Shown: positions 1-5,934 of the stretch, piece by piece
Numbering within the stretch: the first letter of the stretch is position 1
Layout of the letters: every line of letters starts with the position of its first letter
From: Candidatus Dormiibacterota bacterium
GTDB lineage: Bacteria > Chloroflexota > Dormibacteria > Aeolococcales > Aeolococcaceae
Assembly: GCA_003135255.1 (NCBI GenBank)
Contig: PLAX01000191.1
Coordinates: 1-9,353, forward strand
Length of the DNA: 9,353 nucleotides
Direction of reading: 5' to 3'
The notes under the pieces: generated by a model
What the model was told of the DNA's origin: nothing
The model's database searches: none
The model's input: only the letters and a program-made list of their open reading frames with translations
Made by a program: the position numbers and the translations under genes

Positions 1-59
1 CGGAAGCGAGAGTGTACCAGGCTGGCCTTTGGCGGTTGCGGCGGCGGCGCCCAGGGCGA

Positions 60-1613
60 TCAGGCGAGGGGGCGACGGAGCTGCAAGTCCTGACCGCGCA
101 GCCCCGCCATCCACCGCTCCAGCTCATCCGGCTCCGTGGGAAGCCCCCGGCTCAGGACCCGGCAGCCGTCCTCGGTCACGAGGACGTCGTCCTCGATCCG
201 GATGCCGATGCCCCGCAGCCCCACCGGGACGGTGAGGTCGTCGGGCTGCAGGTAGAGGCCGGGCTCGACGGTGAGCACGTGCCCCGGCTGGAGCCGGCCC
301 CCGCGATATTCCTCCTCCCGCGCCTGGGCGCAGTCGTGGACGTCGAGGCCGAGCATGTGGGAGGTGCCGTGGAGGGTGTAGCGGCGGTGGGCCTGCAGGT
401 CCTCGGCCAGTGCCTTGTCGGAGCTGACCGGGAGGATGCCGAGCTCCTCCAGACCCTCGGCCAGGACTCGCATCGCGGCCCGGTGGGGGTCGAGGAAGGC
501 CGCTCCCGGCCGGACCTCGGCGATCGCCGCCTCCTGGGCCCGGTGCACCAGCTCGTAGAGGCGGCGCTGATCCGGCGTGAAGCGGCCCGAGACCGGCAGC
601 GTCCGGGTGACGTCGGCCGTGTACAGCTCGTCGCCCTCGACCCCGGCGTCGAGGAGGAGGAGGTCTCCGCCGCGGACCTGCCCGTCGTTCCGGCTCCAAT
701 GCAGGATGGTTGCGTGGGCCCCGCTCGCCGCGATGGTCTCGTAGCCGACGTCGCTGCCCTCGACCCGGGCGCGGAGGTTGAAGACCCCCTCCACCACCCG
801 CTCCCCCTGCTCCATCGCCTCGGGCAGAGCCCGGACCACGTCCTCGAAGCCGCGGACCGTCGCCTCGACGGCCCGCTCCAGCATCAGGATCTCGTGGTCG
901 TCCTTCACCAGGCGCAGCTCGCTCAGCTCCTCCGCGAGCCGGCGCTCCTCCGACGGGTCGCCGGGCGCGCTGACCAGCGAGTCGACCTCGGGGTCGAGCC
1001 CACGCAGCAGCAGGACCGGCCCGCCCAGCCCCCGCACGTCGCCGTTCAGGCCGTCCAGCGGAGCGCACTCGACGCCGAGCAGGAACGCCGTCTCCGGGAC
1101 CCCGCGCCGGGGGCCCACCCAGAGCTCCCCGCTCCGGGCATTGGTGAAGAAGGCGGGGCTGGAGCGATCGCTCCGGGGCTCGAGGTAGAGAGTGGCCTGG
1201 TGGCCTTCGGCCCCGGCGCGGAGAAGGAGCACGCCGCCCGGTTCCGTGTGCCCGGTCAGCCAGTAGTGATCGCTGCCCGGCCGGAAGCGGTACTCGGTGT
1301 CATTGGCCCGCACCTTGGGTGCCCCGGTCGGGATCACCAGGTGAATTCCGGGGAAGAGGGCCGAGAGCGCGCGCCGCCGCGATGCGTACCGTGGAGCGGC
1401 GGGGTGAGGATGGTCGGGGAAGGTGCTGGTGGTGTCCCAGTCCCGCGACATCAGCTCGACCAGGGCGGCCGGGGTGCGGGGGTCGTGGGGCCGCGAGCCC
1501 TGGTCGGCGGGAGTCGTCTCCCCCTCCGCGGTCACCCCCTCCCTCGCATCCGGATCGGGATCCGCGCCGCTGCCGGAGGCCGGTGTTGCGGGCCCCGGGT
1601 TCACCTGCTCCAT
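60..1613 (-). CDS. pepP: Xaa-Pro aminopeptidase (M24 family, AMP_N + pita-bread domain)
   Basis: A cytoplasmic metallopeptidase that removes N-terminal residues preceding proline. From the ATG at 1613 it has 517 residues. Residues 1-50 are a Pro/Gly/Asp-rich extension. An AMP_N-type domain follows (about 75-210, with YRFRPGSDHYWLTG at 108-121), then the M24 catalytic domain (about 240-490). All five dinuclear-metal ligands are visible: D322 (LLLDAG), D334 (YTADVTRT), H419 (GTSHMLG), E450 (VEPGLYL) and E474 (IRIEDDV); H415 and H426 are also conserved. The frame stays open upstream for 34 codons, but those residues are Arg/Pro-rich and unlike the family. The ATG at 1613 lies 7 nt after a TACGCT hexamer and is preceded by GCAGGGG; a GTG at 1604 is an alternative start. 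It is transcribed divergently from the gene at 1757. Family assignment is firm; the exact start and substrate preference are inferred. Confidence 0.93.
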   Translation of the reverse strand: MEQVNPGPATPASGSGADPDPDAREGVTAEGETTPADQGSRPHDPRTPAALVELMSRDWDTTSTFPDHPHPAAPRYASRRRALSALFPGIHLVIPTGAPKVRANDTEYRFRPGSDHYWLTGHTEPGGVLLLRAGAEGHQATLYLEPRSDRSSPAFFTNARSGELWVGPRRGVPETAFLLGVECAPLDGLNGDVRGLGGPVLLLRGLDPEVDSLVSAPGDPSEERRLAEELSELRLVKDDHEILMLERAVEATVRGFEDVVRALPEAMEQGERVVEGVFNLRARVEGSDVGYETIAASGAHATILHWSRNDGQVRGGDLLLLDAGVEGDELYTADVTRTLPVSGRFTPDQRRLYELVHRAQEAAIAEVRPGAAFLDPHRAAMRVLAEGLEELGILPVSSDKALAEDLQAHRRYTLHGTSHMLGLDVHDCAQAREEEYRGGRLQPGHVLTVEPGLYLQPDDLTVPVGLRGIGIRIEDDVLVTEDGCRVLSRGLPTEPDELERWMAGLRGQDLQLRRPLA

Positions 1614-1691
1614 CCCCTGCAGCGTACGCCTGGGCAGCCCCCGGCGTGGCCGGGAGGGGCGCCGTCCCGGCTGGTAACGGAAGGAGTGCAT

Positions 1692-1760
1692 TTGGGCCAC
1701 AAGCGGCTGATGCATCTATCCCGTCTGGTCGCGCCAGGGCAGACTCCACCAAGCTCATGA
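1692..1760 (+). CDS. candidate 22-codon leader ORF coupled to the next gene
   Basis: A short frame starts at TTG 1692 with AAGGAG at 1681-1686, spaced 5 nt. It encodes MGHKRLMHLSRLVAPGQTPPSS and stops at TGA 1758-1760. That stop overlaps the ATG (1757-1759) of the zinc-ribbon gene as ATGA. The zinc-ribbon gene has no Shine-Dalgarno of its own, so coupling through this ORF would explain its translation. GTG 1686 and ATG 1710 are alternative in-frame starts. The peptide matches nothing I know. The frame is the open tail of a long antisense frame over the aminopeptidase, so chance is a real possibility. Confidence 0.4.
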   Translation: MGHKRLMHLSRLVAPGQTPPSS

Positions 1761-2092
1761 GCCCAGAGAACACCCCGCAGGCCAGCTGCCGCCTCTGCCA
1801 GCGCGAGCCGACCGCGGTCGCCACTCTCCACCAGCACCGCGGCCGTGGGTTGACCCTGAGGCATCTGGTCCTCCGCGGCCCCCTCTGCCGTGAGTGCGGC
1901 CTGGTCGCCTGGCGGCACATGACCCTCGACACCGTCATTCTCGGCTGGTGGGGACTGGTCTCCGTGGTCGCCACCCCGGTGACCCTCGTCCTCAACTCCA
2001 TCGCCCTGGTCAAGCTGCTGCGGACCCCCGTCGCCCCGGCTGTCCCGGTCTTCCCCGTGACCTGGGCGCAGCCGGCCCCCGATACCCTCTGA
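1757..2092 (+). CDS. zinc-ribbon plus transmembrane protein, conserved hypothetical
   Basis: A small 111-residue protein of unknown function. Two CxxC pairs, C11-RL-C14 and C44-RE-C47, are spaced like a treble-clef or zinc-ribbon metal site. One hydrophobic helix (about 58-84) starts with the segment DTVILGWWGLVS and continues TPVTLVLNSIALVKLL, and a short Pro-rich tail follows. I recall the combination 'CxxC, GPxCRxCG, helix with GWWG' in unannotated actinobacterial membrane proteins; this is memory, not a search. The start is the only plausible ATG in the frame, because upstream codons are an antisense shadow of the aminopeptidase. The ATG overlaps the stop of the short ORF at 1692-1760. 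Downstream, its stop codon sits inside the loop-side flank of an inverted repeat. It heads a run of three plus-strand membrane-protein genes. A metal-binding cytoplasmic domain tethered to the membrane is the most I would infer. Confidence 0.8.
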   Translation: MSPENTPQASCRLCQREPTAVATLHQHRGRGLTLRHLVLRGPLCRECGLVAWRHMTLDTVILGWWGLVSVVATPVTLVLNSIALVKLLRTPVAPAVPVFPVTWAQPAPDTL

Positions 2093-2128
2093 TCTCCTGC
2101 CGGGGGAGTCCGGTATCGGGGGAGTCCG
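2076..2128 (+). terminator. 11-bp inverted repeat with overlapping 12-bp direct repeat
   Basis: CCCCCGATACC (2076-2086) pairs perfectly with GGTATCGGGGG (2112-2122) across a 25-nt loop. The left arm is the last codons of the zinc-ribbon gene. CGGGGGAGTCCG occurs twice in direct orientation, at 2101-2112 and 2117-2128. The stem could terminate the upstream transcript, although no T tract follows. Alternatively the repeats could be protein-binding sites for the promoter just downstream (TATGCT at 2137-2142). The repeats are certain; their role is inferred. Confidence 0.5.
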
Positions 2129-2136
2129 CCCGGGGT

Positions 2137-2142
2137 TATGCT
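2137..2142 (+). promoter_or_regulatory. candidate -10 element (TATGCT) for the gene at 2152
   Basis: TATGCT matches TATAAT at four of six positions and ends 9 nt before the ATG at 2152. No Shine-Dalgarno lies between them. This spacing is what a leaderless transcript starting at or near the ATG would show. No clear -35 is visible; the 12-bp direct repeats lie immediately upstream. Confidence 0.4.
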
Positions 2143-2151
2143 TCGGCAGCG

Positions 2152-2406
2152 ATGAACAGCCATCAGCCGCCGTCGTCCCTCCGGCTTGCCGTCGCGGCCC
2201 TCATTTGGGTCGTGGCGATGGCGATGCTGCTGCTCGGGGGTATCGTCGGCGGGACCGGGCGCGTCGCTCTCACCGTCGCCGCCATCGCGCTTCTCCTCCT
2301 CTCGGTGGCTTACATCGGTCTCCAGGTCTGGTACCTCAACCGGATACAGAAGGGCTCCGGCCCCCGGGCCGCCGACCGCGCCCCAGGCTCGCGCCGGCCC
2401 CGCTGA
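2152..2406 (+). CDS. small two-helix membrane protein, hypothetical
   Basis: An 84-residue protein with two predicted transmembrane helices (about 11-33 and 38-62), joined by a short Gly-rich turn (GGIVGGTGR). The C-terminal tail (64-84) is basic and rich in Arg, Pro and Gly, so by the positive-inside rule both ends probably face the cytoplasm. I do not recognise a family, and there are no cysteines or catalytic-looking motifs. The start ATG has no Shine-Dalgarno but has TATGCT 9 nt upstream. The frame extends further upstream, but those codons are the out-of-frame shadow of the zinc-ribbon gene. It lies 59 nt after that gene and 49 nt before the PAP2 gene on the same strand, so it may belong to a small envelope-related unit. 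Confidence 0.72.
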   Translation: MNSHQPPSSLRLAVAALIWVVAMAMLLLGGIVGGTGRVALTVAAIALLLLSVAYIGLQVWYLNRIQKGSGPRAADRAPGSRRPR

Positions 2407-2455
2407 ACCGCGCCCCCACCGGGAGGTGCTGGGCTGTCGCATCATTGCCGGCACC

Positions 2456-3112
2456 GTGATCACATGGGCGCGCAGCCAGCTGCGGCGCGGCATCTTCGGC
2501 GAGAGCTGGGGGGTGGCGCTGGCCACCCTGGTGCTGCTCGTGGCCTGGTACGGGGTCAGCCTCCTCTACACACCCCTGAACCACGGGCCGAACCGGATCT
2601 TCCTGCGCACGCCCCTGGATCAGGCGATTCCGGTGGTGCCCGTCTTTGTCATCCCCTATATCTCCCTGACCCCGTACATCGCCGTGACCATGGCGCTCCT
2701 CCTGCTGGCGAGGGTCAGGCTCTTCCGTTCCGCCGCGGTGGCGATGATCATCGCCTGGCTGGTGAGCTACGCCTTCTACTTCTTCCTCCAGTCGTACGTC
2801 GCTCGACCGCATCTCGCCGGCTCGGATCCGCTGACGGCGCTCATCCGCACGGTCTACGCCGGGGACCAGCCCTACAACGACTTTCCGAGCCTGCACACGT
2901 CGCTCTCGACCATCGTGGCCATCTACTGGTGGCGGGTCGACCGGCGCATCGGCATCGCGGCCGGGGTGTGGACCCTGCTCATCGTCGCCTCCACGGTGCT
3001 GGTCCACCAGCACTACCTCGCCGACCTGGCCGGCGGGCTGACCCTCGCTGCGGTCGCCTGCGTCGTGAGCCTCCGCCTCTTCGCCCGAGACCGGGGGGCC
3101 CCCGCCGGCTGA
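2456..3112 (+). CDS. PAP2-superfamily membrane phosphatase (PAP2_3 / inositolphosphotransferase-like)
   Basis: An integral membrane enzyme expected to cleave or transfer a phosphate ester of a lipid (phosphatidate, polyprenyl or inositol phospholipid type). From GTG 2456 it has 218 residues and about six hydrophobic segments (19-38, 58-85, 92-114, 149-160, 165-183, 188-210). The three PAP2 signature blocks are visible: an ARP segment (R117-P118), FPSLHTS (PSLH 144-147, His147) and VHQHYLADLAGG (H186, D190). The QHYxxD form of the third block and the short length resemble the PAP2_3 branch, which includes inositolphosphorylceramide synthase-like proteins, more than the classical SRxxxxxHxxxD form. 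The start is uncertain: GTG 2456 lacks a ribosome site, while GTG 2426 is in frame and abuts GGGAGG. It is convergent with the WYL regulator, 14 bp away. The substrate cannot be read from sequence. Confidence 0.87.
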   Translation: MITWARSQLRRGIFGESWGVALATLVLLVAWYGVSLLYTPLNHGPNRIFLRTPLDQAIPVVPVFVIPYISLTPYIAVTMALLLLARVRLFRSAAVAMIIAWLVSYAFYFFLQSYVARPHLAGSDPLTALIRTVYAGDQPYNDFPSLHTSLSTIVAIYWWRVDRRIGIAAGVWTLLIVASTVLVHQHYLADLAGGLTLAAVACVVSLRLFARDRGAPAG

Positions 3113-3126
3113 TCTCGCGGCCCTGC

Positions 3127-4086
3127 TCAGCCTCGGGCGCAGACGGCGAGCCGCGCCGCCTCCCTCAGGACCGCGTCACGCAGCTCGGGCGGCCCGATCA
3201 CGGTGAAGGCGACGCCGAGCAGGGAGAGCCGGCGCACGATCCACTCCAGGTCGTCGGCGCCGATGCGCAGCCGGATGCCGCCCTCCATCGGCTCGACGGT
3301 GCCCACGTTCGGGTTGACGAGCCGGCGCGCCTCATCCAACGGGATCTCCAGGCGGACCTCCGCCCTCCACCGGTAGGGGACGCTCGCCATGCTGCGGTGG
3401 ATCTCATCCATCAGGTCGAATCCCTTCGGGGTTTCGAAGCGCTCCCGGGTCGGCTCGATATCGAGGATCCGGTCGAGCCGGAAGGTGCGCATCGCCTCCC
3501 GGAGATGGTCCCAGCCGGCGACGTACCAGCGGCCGTTGTGGAACGCGATCCCGTACGGGTCCAGCAGCCGCTCGCTCTCCTCGCCCCGGGAGGAGCGGTA
3601 GCGAAAGCGGAGCCGGATCCCGTTGCTGGCGGCGGTGCTCAGGGTCAGCACCGTCTCTCCGTCGGCGTGCTCGCGCTCGTCGTCGGGATCGCCCAGGCCG
3701 AGCTGCAGCGTCTCCTGGGCCGCCCGCAGGCGGTCGCGCAGGGTCTCGGGCAGCACGCGGTCGAGCTTGGCCAGGGCGCCCTCGACCGCGAGCCCCGAGG
3801 TGACCAACCCCAGGCGCTCGGCGGCGAGCAGGCCCAGCACCAGGACCAGCGCCTCCTCGTTGGTGAACATCAGGGGTGGCAGCTTGAAGCCCGGCCGCAT
3901 CCGGTAGCCGCCCGCCCGGCCCCGCTCGGCCTCGATCGGGATGCCCATCTCCTGGAGGCCGCGGATGTAGCGGCGGACGGTGCGCGGGGTGACCTCGAGC
4001 CGCTGAGCGATCTCCTCGCCGCCCATCTCCCGGTGCACCTGGAGCAGCTCCAGCAGGGTCAGGAGGCGTTCCTTCGAGAGATCCAC
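3127..4086 (-). CDS. WYL-domain HTH transcriptional regulator (YafY/DeoR-like)
   Basis: A DNA-binding regulator of 319 residues, a typical length. Residues 4-55 form a winged helix-turn-helix (GEEIAQRLEVTPRTVRRYIRGL at 23-44). A wing with GRAGGYRM follows (56-63). The WYL domain covers about 145-215, with GRWYVAGWD at 185-193 and the basic ligand strip RTFRLDRI at 200-207. A WCX-like C-terminal domain covers about 240-315. WYL domains are thought to sense nucleotides or nucleic-acid signals; the ligand and target here are unknown. The start is GTG 4086. GGAG lies 5 nt upstream and a perfect TATAAT lies 10 nt upstream, so the start is well placed whichever mode is used. It lies downstream of tRNA-Val on the same strand but appears to have its own promoter. 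Its neighbours give no clear target; autoregulation is possible. Confidence 0.93.
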   Translation of the reverse strand: MDLSKERLLTLLELLQVHREMGGEEIAQRLEVTPRTVRRYIRGLQEMGIPIEAERGRAGGYRMRPGFKLPPLMFTNEEALVLVLGLLAAERLGLVTSGLAVEGALAKLDRVLPETLRDRLRAAQETLQLGLGDPDDEREHADGETVLTLSTAASNGIRLRFRYRSSRGEESERLLDPYGIAFHNGRWYVAGWDHLREAMRTFRLDRILDIEPTRERFETPKGFDLMDEIHRSMASVPYRWRAEVRLEIPLDEARRLVNPNVGTVEPMEGGIRLRIGADDLEWIVRRLSLLGVAFTVIGPPELRDAVLREAARLAVCARG

Positions 4087-4096
4087 GACGTCTCCG

Positions 4097-4102
4097 ATTA
4101 TA
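4097..4102 (-). promoter_or_regulatory. consensus -10 element (TATAAT) of the WYL regulator
   Basis: Reading the minus strand, TATAAT is a perfect -10 hexamer. It ends 10 nt before the GTG at 4086. The GGAG ribosome site falls between the hexamer and the start, so a transcript from this promoter would begin at or just before the GTG and lose most or all of that site. No convincing -35 is seen at 16-18 bp. A short inverted repeat AGCCT-gt-AGGCT (4125-4136) lies where an operator could act. Confidence 0.55.
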
Positions 4103-4148
4103 TAGGACCGATCCTGTCCACATTAGCCTGTAGGCTCATCGGATGACG

Positions 4149-4225
4149 TGGTGGTCAGCGGGGGACTCGAACCCTCGACCTCGCGGATGTGAACCGCGCG
4201 CTCTAACCAACTGAGCTAGCTGACC
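4149..4225 (-). tRNA. tRNA-Val (CAC anticodon)
   Basis: The minus strand folds as a full cloverleaf. The acceptor GGTCAGC pairs with GCTGACC, the D stem GCTC with GAGC, and the anticodon stem CGCGG with CCGCG around the loop TTCACAT (anticodon CAC, reading GUG). The variable loop has five bases and the T loop is TTCGAGT. The discriminator is A and the 3' CCA is encoded (4149-4151). One A-C mismatch is present in the T stem (positions 50-64). The 5' end is 21 nt after the gcvH stop, so it may be carried on the gcv transcript and processed out. No Rho-independent terminator is evident downstream. Confidence 0.95.
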
Positions 4226-4246
4226 CCGGGAACCCCCGAAGTCTAT

Positions 4247-4624
4247 CTACTCCTCCGCCCGGGCGAGGTAGGTGGCCTCGTCGACCAGCTCGAGGTCCCC
4301 CTCGGTCACGTCGCGAAGCCGGAGCAGCCACCCGTCCTCGTAGGGGGAGGTGTTGACCCGCTCGGGGGCGTCGGTGAGCGTTTCGTTGAACTCGCTCACG
4401 GTTCCCGAAACCGGTGCGTAGAGGTCGCTCGCCGCCTTGACCGACTCGATGGCCCCGAAGCGCTCGCCCGCCGTTAGTCTCCCTCCGACGGCGGGCAGGT
4501 CCAGGAAGATGACGTCGCCGAGCTGGGCCTGGGCGTGGTCCGAGATCCCGACGGTGGCCGTGTCGCCGTCACGGCGCACCCACTCGTGGGTGGGGGTGAA
4601 GCGGTAACCGGAGAGGTCGGGCAT
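4247..4624 (-). CDS. gcvH: glycine cleavage system H protein
   Basis: The lipoyl carrier of the glycine cleavage complex. It shuttles the methylamine intermediate between P, T and L proteins in the cytoplasm. The 125-residue length is normal for the family. The N-terminus (YRFTPTHEWVRRDG, 7-20) and GISDHAQAQLGDVIFLDLP (26-44) are family hallmarks. The lipoylated lysine is K63, in ESVKAASDLYAPVSG, and NETLTDAPERVNTSPYEDGWL is the usual C-terminal segment. The ATG at 4624 is fixed by a strong AAGGAG (4631-4636), spaced 6 nt. That site overlaps the gcvT stop, so the two genes form an operon with 11 nt between stop and start. No gcvP follows; tRNA-Val comes next. The frame continues open upstream, but only as a shadow of gcvT. 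Confidence 0.97.
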   Translation of the reverse strand: MPDLSGYRFTPTHEWVRRDGDTATVGISDHAQAQLGDVIFLDLPAVGGRLTAGERFGAIESVKAASDLYAPVSGTVSEFNETLTDAPERVNTSPYEDGWLLRLRDVTEGDLELVDEATYLARAEE

Positions 4625-4635
4625 GGCTGGCTCCT

Positions 4636-5748
4636 TCAATCGCTGCGCCGGGGCGGGTGCTGGGCGAGGTGGGCACCGCGACGGACAAAGGGGAGGGGGA
4701 CGCGCCGCGCGGGCACGGTCTCGCCGCGGAGGTCGACGGTGAGCGGTGCCTCGCCAAGGTCGGGTGCGACGTAGGCGGTCGCGATGCCGTGGCCCAGGCT
4801 GAAGCTGAAGCCTCCGCTGGTCACCTCTCCCACCGCCTCTCCCCCGGACCTCACGGTCATCCCGTGGCGGGGGATCTGGCGCGGCCCGAGGGCCAGGCCC
4901 ACGAAGCGTCGGGGCGGGTTCCCGGGATCGAGCTGGCGCAGCCGCGGTGCCCCGATGAACTCCCCCTTGCCGAGCCGCACGGTCCAGCCCAGGGCGCAGC
5001 TGTAGGGGTCGACGCTCTCGTCCATGTCCTGCCCGTAGAGCCGGAGGCCGGCCTCCAGCCGCAGCGTATCCCGCGCACCCAACCCTGCTGGGAGCAGGCC
5101 ACGCTCGGCCCCCGCCTCGAGCAGGGCGTCCCAGAGACCCGCGGCGGGGTCGGCCTCGCAGTAGAGCTCCAGACCGTCCTCCCCCGTGTAACCGGTTCTG
5201 GAGATCCGGCATTCCACTCCCGCCACCGTCCCCAGCGTGGAGGCGAAGGGCCGCAGCGCCGAGAGGTCGGAGCCGGCGAGCGTCTGGACGATGCCGACCG
5301 CCTCCGGGCCCTGGATGGCGAGCAGCGCGGTCTCGTCGCTCTCGTCGATGACCTCCGTGGCCGCGAGCAGGTGGCCCCTTATCCACTCGAGGTCGGCCCG
5401 GCGACGGGCCGCGTTGACCACGAGCAGGAAGCCGTCCTTCACCCGGTAGACGATCCAGTCGTCGACGATCCCACCGCCGTCGTTGCAGATCACCGTGTAG
5501 AGGGCGTGGCCGGAGGGCAGCGTCGAGACGTCGTTGGCGACGAGCCGCTGCAGGGTGGCCTCGGCGCCCTCCCCGCGGAGCCGGACCTCACCCATGTGGG
5601 AGAGGTCGAAGAGGCCGGCCCGGGTCCTCACCGCCACGTGCTCATCCCGGATCGAGCTGTAGCGAAGCGGCATCTCGTACCCGGCAAACTCGACCATCGC
5701 CGCCTGGGCGGAGACGTGGCGGGCATGGAGAGGGGTCCTCGCAGCCAT
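4636..5748 (-). CDS. gcvT: glycine cleavage system T protein (aminomethyltransferase)
   Basis: It takes the aminomethyl group from lipoyl-GcvH and transfers the methylene to tetrahydrofolate, releasing ammonia. From ATG 5748 it has 370 residues, a normal length. Family motifs appear in order: LHARHVSAQAAMVEFAGYEMP (7-27), GLFDLSHMGEV (45-55), CNDGGGIVDDWIVY (88-101, with the catalytic Asp pair 96-97), RTGYTGEDGLELY (184-196), ALGWTVRLGKGEFIG (252-266) and GEVTSGGFSFSLGHGIATAYV (307-327). These place it with true T proteins rather than the sarcosine or dimethylglycine dehydrogenase relatives. A TTG at 5757 is an alternative start three codons upstream. Neither start has a Shine-Dalgarno; TACCAT lies 12 nt before the ATG. 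It is the first gene of the gcvT-gcvH unit and is divergent from the gene at 5935. No glycine riboswitch is evident upstream. Confidence 0.96.
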   Translation of the reverse strand: MAARTPLHARHVSAQAAMVEFAGYEMPLRYSSIRDEHVAVRTRAGLFDLSHMGEVRLRGEGAEATLQRLVANDVSTLPSGHALYTVICNDGGGIVDDWIVYRVKDGFLLVVNAARRRADLEWIRGHLLAATEVIDESDETALLAIQGPEAVGIVQTLAGSDLSALRPFASTLGTVAGVECRISRTGYTGEDGLELYCEADPAAGLWDALLEAGAERGLLPAGLGARDTLRLEAGLRLYGQDMDESVDPYSCALGWTVRLGKGEFIGAPRLRQLDPGNPPRRFVGLALGPRQIPRHGMTVRSGGEAVGEVTSGGFSFSLGHGIATAYVAPDLGEAPLTVDLRGETVPARRVPLPFVRRGAHLAQHPPRRSD

Positions 5749-5934
5749 TGACCGCAACCGATGGTACGCGCTCTCCCATCTCGGTGCGGATCACCGCGTC
5801 TCCGGATCAGATATCCCCGAGACGTGCGGACCGCGCTATCCTCCCGAACCGGGGCCACCGGATCCCGGCCTGTTCGCTGACACCCTCGGCGACACCGGGA
5901 GAGCCGACCGCTGCCCCCAGAGGAGCGCTGAGCG

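Noticed and set aside
1..59. Possible gene end or start at the left edge
   Set aside because: The 59 bases show no ribosome site, start or recognisable protein on either strand.
12..1760. 582-codon plus-strand open frame opposite the aminopeptidase
   Set aside because: The minus-strand protein has all five M24 ligands and family motifs; the plus frame is Arg/Pro/Gly-rich antisense sequence kept open by high GC. Only its tail (1692-1760) is kept as a candidate leader ORF.
3094..3103. GGGGGCCCCC palindrome at the end of the PAP2 gene
   Set aside because: It has no loop and is inside coding sequence; it is best explained by Gly/Pro/Ala codons.
2464..4146. 560-codon plus-strand open frame
   Set aside because: It crosses the PAP2 gene out of frame and the WYL gene in antisense; its composition is low-complexity and it matches nothing.
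4657..5751. 364-codon plus-strand frame antisense to gcvT
   Set aside because: gcvT is unambiguous on the other strand.
5749..5934. Glycine riboswitch upstream of gcvT
   Set aside because: A GGGAGAG segment occurs on each strand, but the conserved CCGAAGG and CUCUCAGGCAAAAGGAC-type elements are absent.
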